DNA from: Aplysia californica
Taxonomy: Eukaryota > Mollusca > Gastropoda > Aplysiida > Aplysiidae
NCBI RefSeq assembly: GCF_000002075.1
Contig: NW_004797482.1
Span: 842,378 to 863,481, forward strand
Length of the DNA: 21,104 nt
Direction: 5' to 3'
A program made the translations under genes and the position numbers. Below the pieces are notes generated by a model. That model had not been told where the DNA came from, did not search any database, and was given only the letters and a program-made list of their open reading frames with translations. Of this stretch, positions 1-9,900 are shown in pieces (the stretch's first letter is position 1; each line of letters begins with the position of its first letter).

Positions 1-100
1 CTCTCTGTGTCTCTCTCTCTGTCTCTGCCTGTCTGTCTCCCCCTCCCCTCTCTCTGTTTCTTACTTTATCTCGCTCTCTTTCTGCCTATAAATATAATTT
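1..100. repeat. CT/CTGT-rich low-complexity sequence
   Basis: The first 60 bases or so are almost wholly pyrimidine on the plus strand, built from CTCT and CTGT words. They fade into AT-rich sequence. This is a microsatellite-type tract cut by the window edge. Confidence 0.85.
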
Positions 101-860
101 AAAAGATAGAGGTCTGTCTATAAAGTTGTCATTTTTTTCCAGAGCGGTAACCCACATTGATCAACATTAATGCAGCCGTTTGGAATTTGAAATTGAGGGC
201 GAACTGTCCTTGCAGATCATTTGAATTTCACGGAAATATTGTAGTTGTACAGGGACTGCAAAAGTTACTGGTAGGTCTATATGTAGGCCCTAATATTTAT
301 TTTGATGCTCTTTTCATCTAGATTGCGTAGGCCTACTTGTAGTTTGTCTGTTTTTGGAAACGAAAAACAGTTTTTATTAATATTTCTACGTATTTTTAAG
401 CCGGGGAAAGTAATTCTACTAATACGGTACTTGTGTTGTTGTTTATCTAGGTTGAAAAAGGATACTCAAAGAGGTTATGAATAGGGCCTAGTATTATAAT
501 GTTATTCTTCTGTCTTGGGTATAAGTGTGGGCGCGCAGTGGGCAGAGTAGGCGAGCTCACCAAAGAAACCAAAATTAATTGTTTCACTGGACCTAAGAAG
601 ATGTATTCGGTTCGGTCCACAATTTATACGCACTTTCCCGCACTCCCGCACAGGAAGCGGCAAGAGATTTATTTTGTAAACAAACAGTCAAACAGTACGC
701 GAAACTGGAAACGAGCAAAGGTTTGGACAATGTCTAGACAAGGCTACACGTTCTAGAAGTAGTTTCTTTTTCTTTTTACAAGAGTTCACCCGAGTTACAG
801 CAGCTCTGGTAGATCGGATGCTTTTTACTTCTAGGGTCATATTTTTTTAAAGTCAAGTGT
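101..860. other. No recognisable feature
   Basis: Short open frames occur (for example 499-756 on the plus strand), but none resembles a known protein and none is flanked by convincing splice sites. No transposon ends were found. A first, untranslated TDP2 exon could lie here or anywhere up to 6700; nothing in the sequence decides this. Confidence 0.4.
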
Positions 861-863
861 TAT

Positions 864-1072
864 AGATCTAAATCTAGAAATCTAGAGTCTAGATCTAGAT
901 CTAGGCCTATGCAGTTCTGCAGAAAAGTGACACGGCCAGCAGAGAGGCAAATTCAAATGAGAGCTGACTCGGAATAATGTAACACCCTTAGAATCTAGAC
1001 TCTAGATCTAGATTATATAGATCTAGATCTAGTTATCTAGATCTAGATCTAGATCTAGATCAAGATCTAGAT
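864..1072. repeat. AGATCT/TCTAGA lattice repeat
   Basis: Two dense patches, about 864-905 and 991-1072, are built from alternating AGATCT and TCTAGA words. The 6-bp period is itself palindromic, so both strands read alike and any stretch can fold on itself. Smaller islands of the same word recur at about 2486-2510, 2820-2838, 4500-4514 and 5371-5380, so it is dispersed as well as locally tandem. Confidence 0.8.
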
Positions 1073-1157
1073 TTCCTATATCTTTCAGTGGGGAGTTCCG
1101 CAGAGGGACAGCACTTGCTGTGTGACAAGTGAGCAAGTTAGCCGGTGGGCGTTCCCT

Positions 1158-2472
1158 GTGCTATTCTCACCCGGGGCCGGGGTGAGAATAGAAATACGAT
1201 CGACCTCTCACCCTGGGTGAGACTTGCCACTGTAGGCTATTTTCACCCGGTGTGAAACAAGACCTGTTTTTCCTAATTTCGGAATACTTTCTATCGATGT
1301 GGATGATCAAATGGATGAAGGCAAAGAAAAGATAATTACGTCAAAAGTAAGCTAATTGTATCGACTACAAAGATATGCTATGGCTATTTCACTTTTTGAA
1401 TCGAGCCGAACTACGGGGGTCGCCATTTTGTTTTGCCCGTATGTTCTCGCAAGATCTACTCCTCCCCTCTTCTCTCTCTCTATCTCTTTCTGAATACTGT
1501 CTTAGACAGTCTACTATAACTATCGGTGTTGACGATCAAATTTACCATAAAACAAAGTTAAAAAATGAAGTTAAAACACAAAGTAAATTAATTTGGTCGT
1601 CTACAAAGATGCTATGGCTATTTAACTTTTCGAATCGAGCCGAACTACGCGGGTCGCCATTTTGTTTTGCCCGGAAGTTCTCGTGCTACCCCTCTCTCTC
1701 TCTCTTTCTCTCTCTCTCCACTGCCCACAGACAAAATTGTATGCTTTTAGTACTTTTAGTAAAGGCTAACAGCAGTAATGGAACATTTGTTCATAGCACA
1801 GAATTCTACAATTTTTCTGTTTACACAGTGTAGAATTCTGTGGTTTAGGGTGACAGCAAAATTGGTTGGCCTAGATCTAGTAGTAGGCTATAACGGTGAA
1901 CGCGCAGTGGGTGAGAATAGCCAAAAGACTCGCCTGCACTATTCTTACCCGGGGTGAGAATAGAGGTGGTCTTCACTGTGATAGCCTCCTAGGCCAACCA
2001 GTGTAGGCCTAGCGTTCACCGTGAAACACAGAATTCTACACTGTGACTGTGATAGATCCAACAGAAGTTTAGAACTCTGTGCCGTGAACAAACATTCCAG
2101 TGCTTTTGTGTCGAAAGCGTGCAATTTTGTTTGTGGACAGTGAGAGAGAGCGCAGAGAGAGAGGAGTAGCGTGAGAACTTCCGGGCAACAAAATGGCGAC
2201 CCTCGTAGTTTGGCTTGATCCGAAAAGTGATTCGAAAAGGGAAATAGCCATAGCATCTTTGCAGACGATCAAAATAGTTGACTTTTGTGCTCTAACGTAA
2301 TTTTTTTCTTTGATTTTGTCAATTTGATCATCCACACCGATAGACAGTTAGTATTCCGAATAAGGAAAAACAGGTCTTGTTTCACACCGGGTGAGAATAG
2401 CCAACGCTGGCAAGTCTCACTCGGGGTGAGAGGTCGATCGTATTTTTATTCTCACCCCGGGTGAGGATAGCC
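1158..2472. mobile_element. Foldback-like element with very long inverted repeats
   Basis: The sequence from 1158 inward on the plus strand is repeated in reverse complement from 2472 inward. Both arms show, in the same order, a CTATTCTCACCC word, an ATACGATCGACCTCTCACC block, a GTGTGAAACAAGACCTGTTTT block, a GTGGATGATCAAAT block, a GATGCTATGGCTATTT block, a GGGTCGCCATTTTGT block, a CT-rich tract, and an inner CACAGTGTAGAATTCTGTG block. The arms meet near 1900-1960. The left arm is longer because part of it is tandemly duplicated. No transposase is seen. Likely classes are a Foldback-type element or a non-autonomous DNA transposon with long terminal inverted repeats; a clean target duplication was not identified. 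Confidence 0.75.
1280..1690 (+). repeat. Tandem duplication inside the left foldback arm
   Basis: About 1280-1455 and about 1490-1690 are diverged direct copies. Both carry a TATCG(A/G)TGT(G/T)GA(T/C)GATCAAAT-type block, a GCTATGGCTATTT block, a TCGAGCCGAACTACG block, the GGTCGCCATTTTGTTTTGCC block and a following CT tract. The right arm (rc of about 2160-2340) has one copy. The duplication therefore followed, or broke the symmetry of, the original palindrome. Confidence 0.7.
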
Positions 2473-3040
2473 ACCTCTGTTCTAGATTTTAGGTCTAGAT
2501 TCTAGACACCCATATCTCGCTATTCTCACCGGAAGACTTCCCCCCCCACCCCTAGTGGGTGAGAATAGCTCCCACCCCGGTGTGGGAATGAGTCGAGGAC
2601 TCCCCCCTCACCTCTCGCAGGCCGCTAAAATCACCTAGGCCTTTGGTAGCTTCGCATGTGGTTGATAATGAACTATTACCAAGTGACTATTTCTCCGACA
2701 GCTCGGGAAAATAAAGTTGAACTCGAGATTTTGTGGTTATTTGCGAGATTTAGGCGTCATCCTGCCATTCTGTGAGGAGTGGGAGGAAGCATTTTTTGCA
2801 TCAAATTCAATTTCTAGAGCTAGATCTAGATCTAGAGATTTTTAAATTGAATATTCAGTAAAATTCAATTGTGGTTGGGGCAACGTTCCCGGATTATACT
2901 TGATTTGTAAATGCCTTCAAAAGGTACTGAGAGAAAACAAGACTGATCGACCTTGGCAGTAACCTCTATTTTGCATAGTCATGCACCCAGCAATTTAAAC
3001 TAAAATCCTTCATGTAAACAAAAAAATATCCATCCCTCCA
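2473..3040. other. Foldback flank and unassigned sequence
   Basis: About 2519-2600 holds more GTGAGAATAG/CTATTCTCAC words like those of the foldback element, with a C run. From about 2640 to 3040 no gene, transposon end or RNA gene was recognised, apart from a TCTAGATCTAGA island at about 2820. Confidence 0.4.
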
Positions 3041-3290
3041 CGACCCCCCCCCCACCCTGCGCCCCGTTCACACCTTATACCCCCACACACTCACACACTC
3101 ACTCACTCACACGCACTCACTCACACACACACTCACACACACACACCCACACGCACACACTCTCTCACTCTGACTCTCTCGTACACACTCTCTCTCTCGT
3201 ACACACTCTCTCTCTCACACACACTCGCACACTCACTCAGTCACCCACACACGTATACTCACACACACACATACACACGCACACACAGGC
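3041..3290. repeat. CA/CT-rich microsatellite block
   Basis: A C run is followed by interrupted CACA, CACT, CTCT and CGTACACACTCT words. It makes a spurious cysteine/valine-rich tail on the minus-strand frame entering from 3300. Confidence 0.85.
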
Positions 3291-3329
3291 CACTCCATTT
3301 GCAAATAACCAAAAAATCTGGAGAACGGA

Positions 3330-4296
3330 AACCGTTCTGGGAAATAGAGTTCAAGTTTATTTTCCTGGGCGTTCGGAGAAATAGAGCCGGCCAATTTAAA
3401 AAGTCGGATTGAGCTGAATCTGGAGAATAGGGTGGATGTATGGCTAAATTTGATTATCACTTTCTTTCGCAGTTTCTGCAGCTTTTTCTTTTTTTGAAGT
3501 GTGTGCTGGCTCGTTGTCATGAAGCAGCAAAATGCCTTTTCGGATCTTTCCTTTGCTTTTTTCTTTGATCTATAGCTTCTCATAATTTTTTTTAGCTGGT
3601 TAGAATAACGGTCTCCAGCGATCTTATGTCCATTTTCAAGATAGTCTGTCTTAATCATGCCTTCTTTTTGGTCTTGGTCCAAAAAAATTGATACTATCAC
3701 TTTTTCACTTGATGGCTGCACCTTTGCCTTCTTTTGATGTTGGAGACGAGGGCGATTTCTACTGCATTGATGTGCATTTTGACTCAGGATTGTAGTGGTG
3801 GTCCCATGTCCCATCCATCATTACAGGTCTTTCAAAAAATTAAATTTCATCCTTTTCACACAGGTCGAGCAATTCTTGACAACAATCCACACGTTGCACT
3901 TTTGAGGAGGAGTCAACGAACGTGGGACTCATCTCACAGAAACCTTGGTCATATTTTTTTTTATGTTCATTTAAGATTCGTTCAACTGATCAAATGTTAA
4001 GCCTAGTTTCTTTTCTCAAACGTTCGACTGTCACCTGCCTATCAGACAATGTGCAAGTTTCTTGATTTTCAAAACATTTAGTACTGTTGTTGCTGTCACT
4101 GGGCGACCATCACAGTGGTCATCTTCAATTTCCATGAATCTGCATTTGAATTTTTTTATACCAAAGTTTTATCACAGCATAGATTGGACAAACAGTTCCA
4201 TACGGCATGCATCTCCGTAAAAATATCCTGTAGCTGCTTGCCTTGCAAGAACAAAAACTTCATTACTGCCCTGTGCCTGTGCTCAATTTTTTCCAT
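3330..4296 (-). pseudogene. Decayed mariner (Tc1/mariner) transposase
   Basis: Read on the minus strand from a start at 4296, the N-terminus (MEKIEHRHRAVMKFLFLQGK) matches the first helix-turn-helix of mariner transposases. Further in come DGTWDHHYNPESK (about 3821-3777), the family's GDETWIHHYDPESK block in worn form, then a stretch around KVIVSIFLDQDQ and KTDYLENGHKIAGDRYSNQL (about 3730-3590). Next are HDNEPAHTS (about 3520-3495) and HPPYSPDSAQSDF (about 3442-3400), which carry the second and third catalytic Asp. Their spacing is slightly short of the 34 residues of the D,D34D triad. The blocks lie in different frames with several stops, and the first Asp block reads DGT rather than GDET, so the copy is dead. 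The element's terminal repeats were not found; the CA-rich tract may have replaced one end. This is an ordinary DNA transposon remnant. Confidence 0.85.
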
Positions 4297-4299
4297 TTT

Positions 4300-4690
4300 T
4301 ATATTGAAACTGGAGAACAACATACCCCCATTCACTTACTGTGCGCTGGTGTTAAAATTGTCGTAAATTCCCCAAAATTTACACGCATTCAAGGAAGATG
4401 GTTGTTGGCTTTCACCTTAAATTTCAGCTTTCTCCCTTTATTCCTTCATGGTCAGGTAAAAAACTTTTGGTGTATATGCGGCATAATATGCCCCCCTCGT
4501 AGATCTAGATCTATACACGAGTTAGGGTTAGGGTATAGCGTTTAAAGGGTATAGATCTGCCCGCCTAAAAATATCCCTTCTTGTGTGAGTTATTGGTCGG
4601 CTGGCCCTCGGCGGAACTCCTACCGGATTTTTTAATTTGGGCAATACACAGTTTTAACGAGAGTATGATATGGTCAGACATAAGGCTGGA
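4300..4690. other. Mariner 5' flank and unassigned sequence
   Basis: This presumably includes the 5' untranslated part and end of the mariner, but no terminal inverted repeat could be paired. An AGATCTAGATCT island lies at about 4500-4512. Two TTAGGG words at about 4524-4535 are too few to be a telomeric remnant. Confidence 0.35.
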
Positions 4691-4691
4691 G

Positions 4692-4873
4692 CCCTGTGGT
4701 TTTATGCACACAAAAAAATCTGAAATTATGCAAACTGAGCCCAAAAATGTGAAATTACGCGATTCTATTAATTTTAACAAAGAATGATAAAAGAAAATAA
4801 TCAGAAATTATATTATGCTCAAAATGATCAAATTTTGATAAATTATGCGGAGTGCATAAAACCACAGGGACAG
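4692..4873. mobile_element. Palindromic MITE, copy 1 (TTTTATGCA family)
   Basis: It begins CCCTGTGGTTTTATGCA and ends with the inverted form TGCATAAAACCACAGGG followed by ACAG. The AT-rich interior holds the shared words CTGAAATTATGCAAACTGAG, CCCAAAAATGTGAAATTA and TTAACAAAGAATGA. Copies at 6938-7117 (same orientation) and 19104-19282 (reversed) align along the whole length. At about 180 bp with no coding capacity, it is a MITE. Confidence 0.85.
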
Positions 4874-5400
4874 ATAATGTTCAGTGTAGAGTCGAGTGTA
4901 GACATAGAGTTGAGTGAGTGGTAATACCCAGTGGTCATCGGCACGTTCGGTTTGGTTTGCTGGCCAGATTAAGGGCGCGAAGCAGCTATCGTGGCACAAA
5001 ACGATTGCTTGACTCGTCGCCTCTAAAAAATAATGAGGCGTCAAGTTGGCGATCAGTTTGTTTAGAAAAGAACCGATTCCCCACTCCATAAAGATTTGAC
5101 CGCTCCACTTCATTCACTGCACTGGACGGCTACTTTATTATCATAGTTTTGTTTTCTGTAGCTTACTATTTATTAGGAGGCTAAGAGTCATTGTTTTGTT
5201 TGTTCAAAACGTACTCCCATACAGTAGGATAAAATTACTAATAAGGCTTGTTGCTGATGGGTTATATATATATAGTAGGCTAGGCTTAGAGAAAAATGTA
5301 TAATATAGCCTAATGAATTGACGGGTATCACTGTGACTATTTTATAATGTTGGTGCTTGATAAATGAAACTAGATCTAGATTTTTTTTAAAATTATTTTT
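4874..5400. other. Unassigned, partly GC-balanced sequence
   Basis: About 4880-5120 is less AT-rich than its surroundings and shows none of the repeats seen elsewhere, so it is a candidate for a promoter or untranslated first exon of TDP2. No TATA box, initiator or splice donor can be singled out with confidence. The rest is AT-rich with a short TA repeat at about 5262-5272. Confidence 0.25.
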
Positions 5401-5404
5401 TTGT

Positions 5405-5919
5405 GTAGTGTAAATGTTTTGCGACGCTCACAACTGCGTAAGGTCATATGAGCGCGGGGGTAGGAAACTTTGAATTTTGCCGGGGTGGCGGCGGAAGCCT
5501 ACTCATATCGATTTTGGACTACCAAGGGATCTTAAAGGTACACACAACTTGTACACGGGGCCTCCGAGATTTTTCGCCCTTAGCCTTGTCCGAGAAGGCT
5601 AGGTGTACATCTTACCTACCATAAGATCAGGGGTGTCCCTGAAAGACAGCAGTAAGAAGGAGCCAGGCAGGGAGTAGCAGTACAAAAACTGCAGAAAGAG
5701 TCAGGAGCCGAGAGGCGGGGGAAAAGGAGGTGAGGGGGTGGGGGCCGAAAGTGGAGGCAAAAACAGACTATAGAACATTGCTATAGTGCAGGAAAGGAGG
5801 TGAAAGGAGACAATTTAGAGAAAAAAAATTTCCGTCGATATCCTGATTCGAACCCGGGATCTATTGAATGAGAGGCGTATTCCTTAAGAACTTACCTTTT
5901 GGCCTTGAGAGCCCCCCAT
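5405..5919 (-). mobile_element. tRNA-derived SINE, long form, minus strand
   Basis: On the minus strand a tRNA-like head lies at about 5919-5830, with a box B of GGTTCGAATC (complement of 5845-5854) and a CCCGG T-arm. A purine/pyrimidine-skewed body follows. The 3' part (about 5525-5405) contains CGATATGAGTAGGCTTCCG, CAAAATTCAAAGTTTCCTAC and the shared tail GCGCTCATATGACCTTA. The same 3' part occurs on the plus strand at 10530-10680. The tail hairpin stem is GCGCTC at 5455-5450 with GAGCGTC at 5429-5423. Confidence 0.7.
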
Positions 5920-6129
5920 GTTTTTATTTTGAAAAAGTTTTGATATATTATATATATTGGTAAAACTATATGAGGTCAAAGAAATATATAGCAGAACCCA
6001 CATTGTCTTCTTTGTCAGTTATCTATGACAGATCCACGCCACAAGTGTTAGGACTAGGTGAGATCAAGTTTTCGGCAAATTTTCGGTACATCATGGCGAA
6101 TGGAGTTCTTGATATCATCTGATTTTAAA
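5920..6129. other. Unassigned AT-rich sequence
   Basis: It contains TATATATTATATATATTGG-like AT stretches and no recognised gene or repeat end. Confidence 0.3.
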
Positions 6130-6475
6130 TATATAGCTCATTCATTTGTCTTGCTTCGGATATTAAAAATACCCATCGTGAAGGCTTAAGATATCAATGT
6201 GATTGAAGGAGGTGGGAATCGCTGGTTGTCAGAGGTGAAATTAGCATGAAAATGGCTGACAAAGTTTGGTGACTTTCAAATTAACATTTTCTGCAACGTA
6301 TAATGAGAAATATGTTTTTGAATGGACATCAAAGATGGTGAGCCAAAAATAGAATTCAGAAAAAATAAAAACTGCTCATTGTCCAATGATTAGGAAAACA
6401 TAATTTTCGTCTATTTTTGTACTTTGACGAACACCTGATTTCACCACAGTGGCACACATTAGAATATTAGATGTC
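6130..6475 (+). repeat. Unclassified dispersed repeat, copy 1
   Basis: This segment aligns as a diverged direct repeat with 10150-10530. Shared words in the same order are GTGATTGAAGGAGGTGGG, a GGCTGGTT(G)TCAGAGGT word, AAATTAGC, GAGCCAAAAA, and (near the end) a CACCTG(A/G)TTTCACCAC(A/G)GTG word. No coding potential, tRNA head or clear terminal repeat was found, so the class is open. Confidence 0.65.
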
Positions 6476-6725
6476 TCATGAACTACAATAACAGGATTTA
6501 CTAGTAAAAGGTCTACTTTTTTAAGATGTGTAAAGACATACATTTTTCTGTTTCAATATCATAATTTTCAGTACTTTGACTCTTTTTAAGGTCCAGCTGA
6601 AAGCAGTGGCTTTTAAAAAAAACGTAAATTCCAAATAAAAGAAACCAATGTGTAATTATGAGACATTGATATTTTCAAATTGTTTCATGTGTTTCAATTT
6701 CATGATTTAATTCTTTTTTCTTCAG

Positions 6726-6745
6726 ACAAAATAAAAGAAAAGACT
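6726..6745 (+). other. TDP2: TDP2 5' UTR part of first coding exon
   Basis: A strong acceptor, TTCTTTTTTCTTCAG, ends at 6725 and the ATG follows 20 bases later. This implies at least one upstream untranslated exon. A frame open from 6680 runs through the acceptor into the gene, but its first 22 codons are intron and do not belong to the protein. Confidence 0.65.
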
Positions 6746-6919
6746 ATGGCTTCTGAGGCATCGGCAATATCTCTGTCCGATTCAGACGAGGAGGAGGAGG
6801 ATGCCAATTTACCGTCCCGAGAGGAATGTGAACAGAGATGTCAATCATTTTGTGAAGTCACCGGTGCTGACTCAGCATTGGCCATGTATTATTTACAGAA
6901 CAGAAAGTGGAATCTTGAG
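6746..6919 (+). CDS. TDP2: TDP2 coding exon 1 (acidic N-terminus, UBA-like start)
   Basis: It encodes residues 1-58, ending QNRKWNLE in phase 0 at the donor GAG|GTTCTG. SDSDEEEEDA gives the acidic patch. CEQRCQSFCEVTGADSALAM is the first part of the UBA-like helix bundle. Reading on into the intron adds only VLA and a stop. Confidence 0.93.
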
Positions 6920-9900
6920 GTTCTGGCCTAAGTCTGTCTGTCCCTGTTGTTTTATGCAAGAAAAATTCTGAAATTATGCAAACTGAGCCCAAAAATGTGA
7001 AATTATACGATTCTGTTAATTTTCACAAAGAATGAAAAAAGGAAATAATCAGAAATTATGCAAAAAATGATCAAATTTTTTCTAAATTATGCGGGGTGCA
7101 TAAAACCACGGGGACAGATAAGCATCATTAGTCTAATTATAATATAACAGTGCTTCGCAACCTTTTATGTGAGGTAACATGGTGAAATCAGGCGGTCATC
7201 AAAATAATGAAATTGAAGAAACGCCTTTTTCTGGCAGTTTGGCAATTTTTATCAAATGTTTTATCTTTAATCTAAAATACAGGCAAGCTTGACTACATTT
7301 GTGTGTTTGAGGTGCAAAAGTCAGTTGTGTTTTAGTTTTTCCTTCTGTCTACACCTTGCATTACCCCTGTTCATCTATAACAGGTGCAAAGATTATTGTA
7401 TTTATTTTTCGGATTTGATTAAAAACTAAATCTTTAGAAAATGCACTGCAGATCTAATAATGTTAAACTTACTTTTCGTCAGGAAGGTCTTCTACTACTT
7501 TCTTCTACTTAAAACTCTTTCCTCAATATTTAAAAATCATTCTTGTTTCTTAAGCTACCTTTTACTTCATAATGAGGGCTGTTTCTATATATGTGTTTTC
7601 TCACAAAATGCTTTTAATTACAACAAAAGAAATACCTCAAATGTTTCTACTGTCCTTGTTTGTATGGGGAATGGTCTTGACTTGCAGCCTGCTAGCAACA
7701 ATTGAGTGAGAACATTGTGTCCGACAGATCAGGTTTCTCTGTGTTTATAATCTTGTGTTGAAATCTTTCCTCTACCACTCTCTCACCCCCAAAAATGTGT
7801 TTTGGAGCAAACAGAGGGGTGGGGATCATGTTTTATTTCACAAAGTTCATAGCTATACTCTTATGGGATAGAGCGCTCTATATATAAATGTCATCTATTA
7901 TTATTATTATTATTATTATTTTTTATTACATTACATATATACTTGGCAATTTAAAAAGAAAATATTTTAATTGAAGATCTTTAAGTCTTCATTTTGATTG
8001 ACTTTGTGTATGCAGGCTGCAGTGAGTGATTTCTTCCCCGAAGCAGATGGAGGACAATTACCGAAACCCATGTCTTCAACTACCTCTGAGGCGTCGAAAA
8101 ATTCGGTATCACGACCAAAGTCAAAAAGTGATTCTGCGGACCAGGCAAAGGCTGGGTCGAGTAGCAGTACGGAAAAATGTCTCACTTTAGCGTAAGTGTG
8201 ATCTCTCGTACCGGACCCTGTTCATGGGTCTCAATATACTGGGGGGGGGGGGGGGGGTCATAGTTTAAAATATTATTAAAGTATAAAGTACTCTTTGCCC
8301 CTGTTCATTGTCTAAAGTCTACACCTGCTTTTGTTTTTTCTTTCTCCTCGTCCTTACTATTAACTATCTTCATTTTTCCTCTACTTCTTTTGCATGTTTG
8401 TTACTCTCTTGTGAACTGCGATTTCCGGGGTGCCTTGATAGTCAAAACAGACTTTGTGCTGTTGAGGCAAGAGAGGTGAGCAGAGAATGTCTGATTCCCT
8501 GTTTGGACTTCTATGTTGACATCCACTCCTTGGCGCTCATATGACCTTATGCAGTTGCGAGCGCCGTAAAACCTGTACTAAAAAAAGTCTACACCTGCTT
8601 GTAGGGACTATTCTCACCTGATTCTTATGAAGTGACAGTTTTTATTACAATGTCTGAACTGTAATTAAAGCTCCAACTTTATTATTTGCAGCCCACCAGT
8701 CCTACAGCCTAAACATGAGAACACCATCAAAGTTTTGTCATGGAACATTGATGGACTTGACCCTGATAATTTGCAGTCCAGAACAGAAGGTGCATGCAGT
8801 GTGTTGACTCAGTGAGTACAGGCATTGCCACAGGAGAAGCGAGCCGTCCCTTCTTTCTTAACTGCATTTTTGTACTTTTGTGATATTTAATTTTTATCTT
8901 ATCGTTTTGTTTTGTTTCTTGCCCAAAGGAGAAAGTTCTTTATGAGTCTTGTATTAGTCTTATTTTTGAATGGGTACATTGTATTTTCAGCAAAGCAAAA
9001 AAATGTAGACCATATCAGTGCCACTTTTTTCAGTACTTTGTTGGCCTGATGATAATGTTAATGTTTCAAAGTTACCCGCTTTGACACACAGTAGCATTCT
9101 GGGTTGGCAATTGTAAAAGGAAGATTTAGTAATGTCACCTCTCATTTGTGCAAGTTCCTTTTTTTTCTACTATCTGTATTTCCTTAATTTGTTTTGTTTT
9201 TTAAACCAGAGTGTATCTCAGTTGAATGCACATGCCAACAATGAAAAGCATAATGTTGTTTAGTTATCTCTCCTTTGCCTTTAATAGTTACTTGATAGGG
9301 ATCTTTCAATTCTTTTATAATACTCTCTTTTCACCAGGGAAAATGCTGAAGTTATATTTCTGCAAGAAGTTGTTGAGAGAAGCCTGAGTATTATCCGCAA
9401 TAGATGTTCCAACTATCAGGTCTTTGTGGGAGTGGAGGGTGATGTAATAATGCCGGTGAGTCTTGGTGTCTGTTTATTGTACCATGATTTTTTTATCTAT
9501 CAGGCAAGCTCAAACAGTATTATTTGCATGTAATCTTGACCAGGCTGTGTTATGTCTTATGTTTTGAGCTTGTGTGATTTGTCATAATTTTGTGATGTTT
9601 ACAGATATTGTGCTTTTTTTTTCCGAGGTTGGGGGGGGGGGAGCTGAAAAGCTGAACTTTTAGAAAAGGTACTTACCTATTGCATATGTTGTAACAGTCA
9701 AGGTTTGAACAGAATTCTAGCTAGCAAGAAGGCTATAACAGAATTCTAGCTATAGCGAGAAGGCAATAACAGAATTCTAGCTATAGCGAGAAGGCAATAA
9801 CAGAATTCTAGCTATAGCGAGAAGGCTACAACAGAATTCTAGCTATAGCAAGAAGGCTATAACTGGATTCTGGCGATAGCAATTATGGAATAATTTCCAA

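Noticed and set aside
1375-1833. Plus-strand 152-codon frame with a repeated MLWLF...NRAELRGSPFCFAR segment, also seen on the minus strand at 2256-1945
   Set aside because: The likeness comes from DNA-level duplication of foldback arm sequence; the frames also run through CT microsatellite and do not match a known protein.
3233-3814. Minus-strand 193-codon frame taken as one protein
   Set aside because: It mixes one frame of the mariner fossil with out-of-frame parts and a CA-repeat tail; only the mariner blocks are meaningful.
4524-4535. TTAGGGTTAGGG as an interstitial telomere
   Set aside because: Only two units; expected by chance.
4880-5120. TDP2 promoter or first exon
   Set aside because: Base composition is the only hint; no core promoter motif or donor site could be fixed.
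5830-5919. Functional tRNA gene on the minus strand
   Set aside because: Only the T-arm and box B are good; the acceptor stem does not pair and a SINE body follows.
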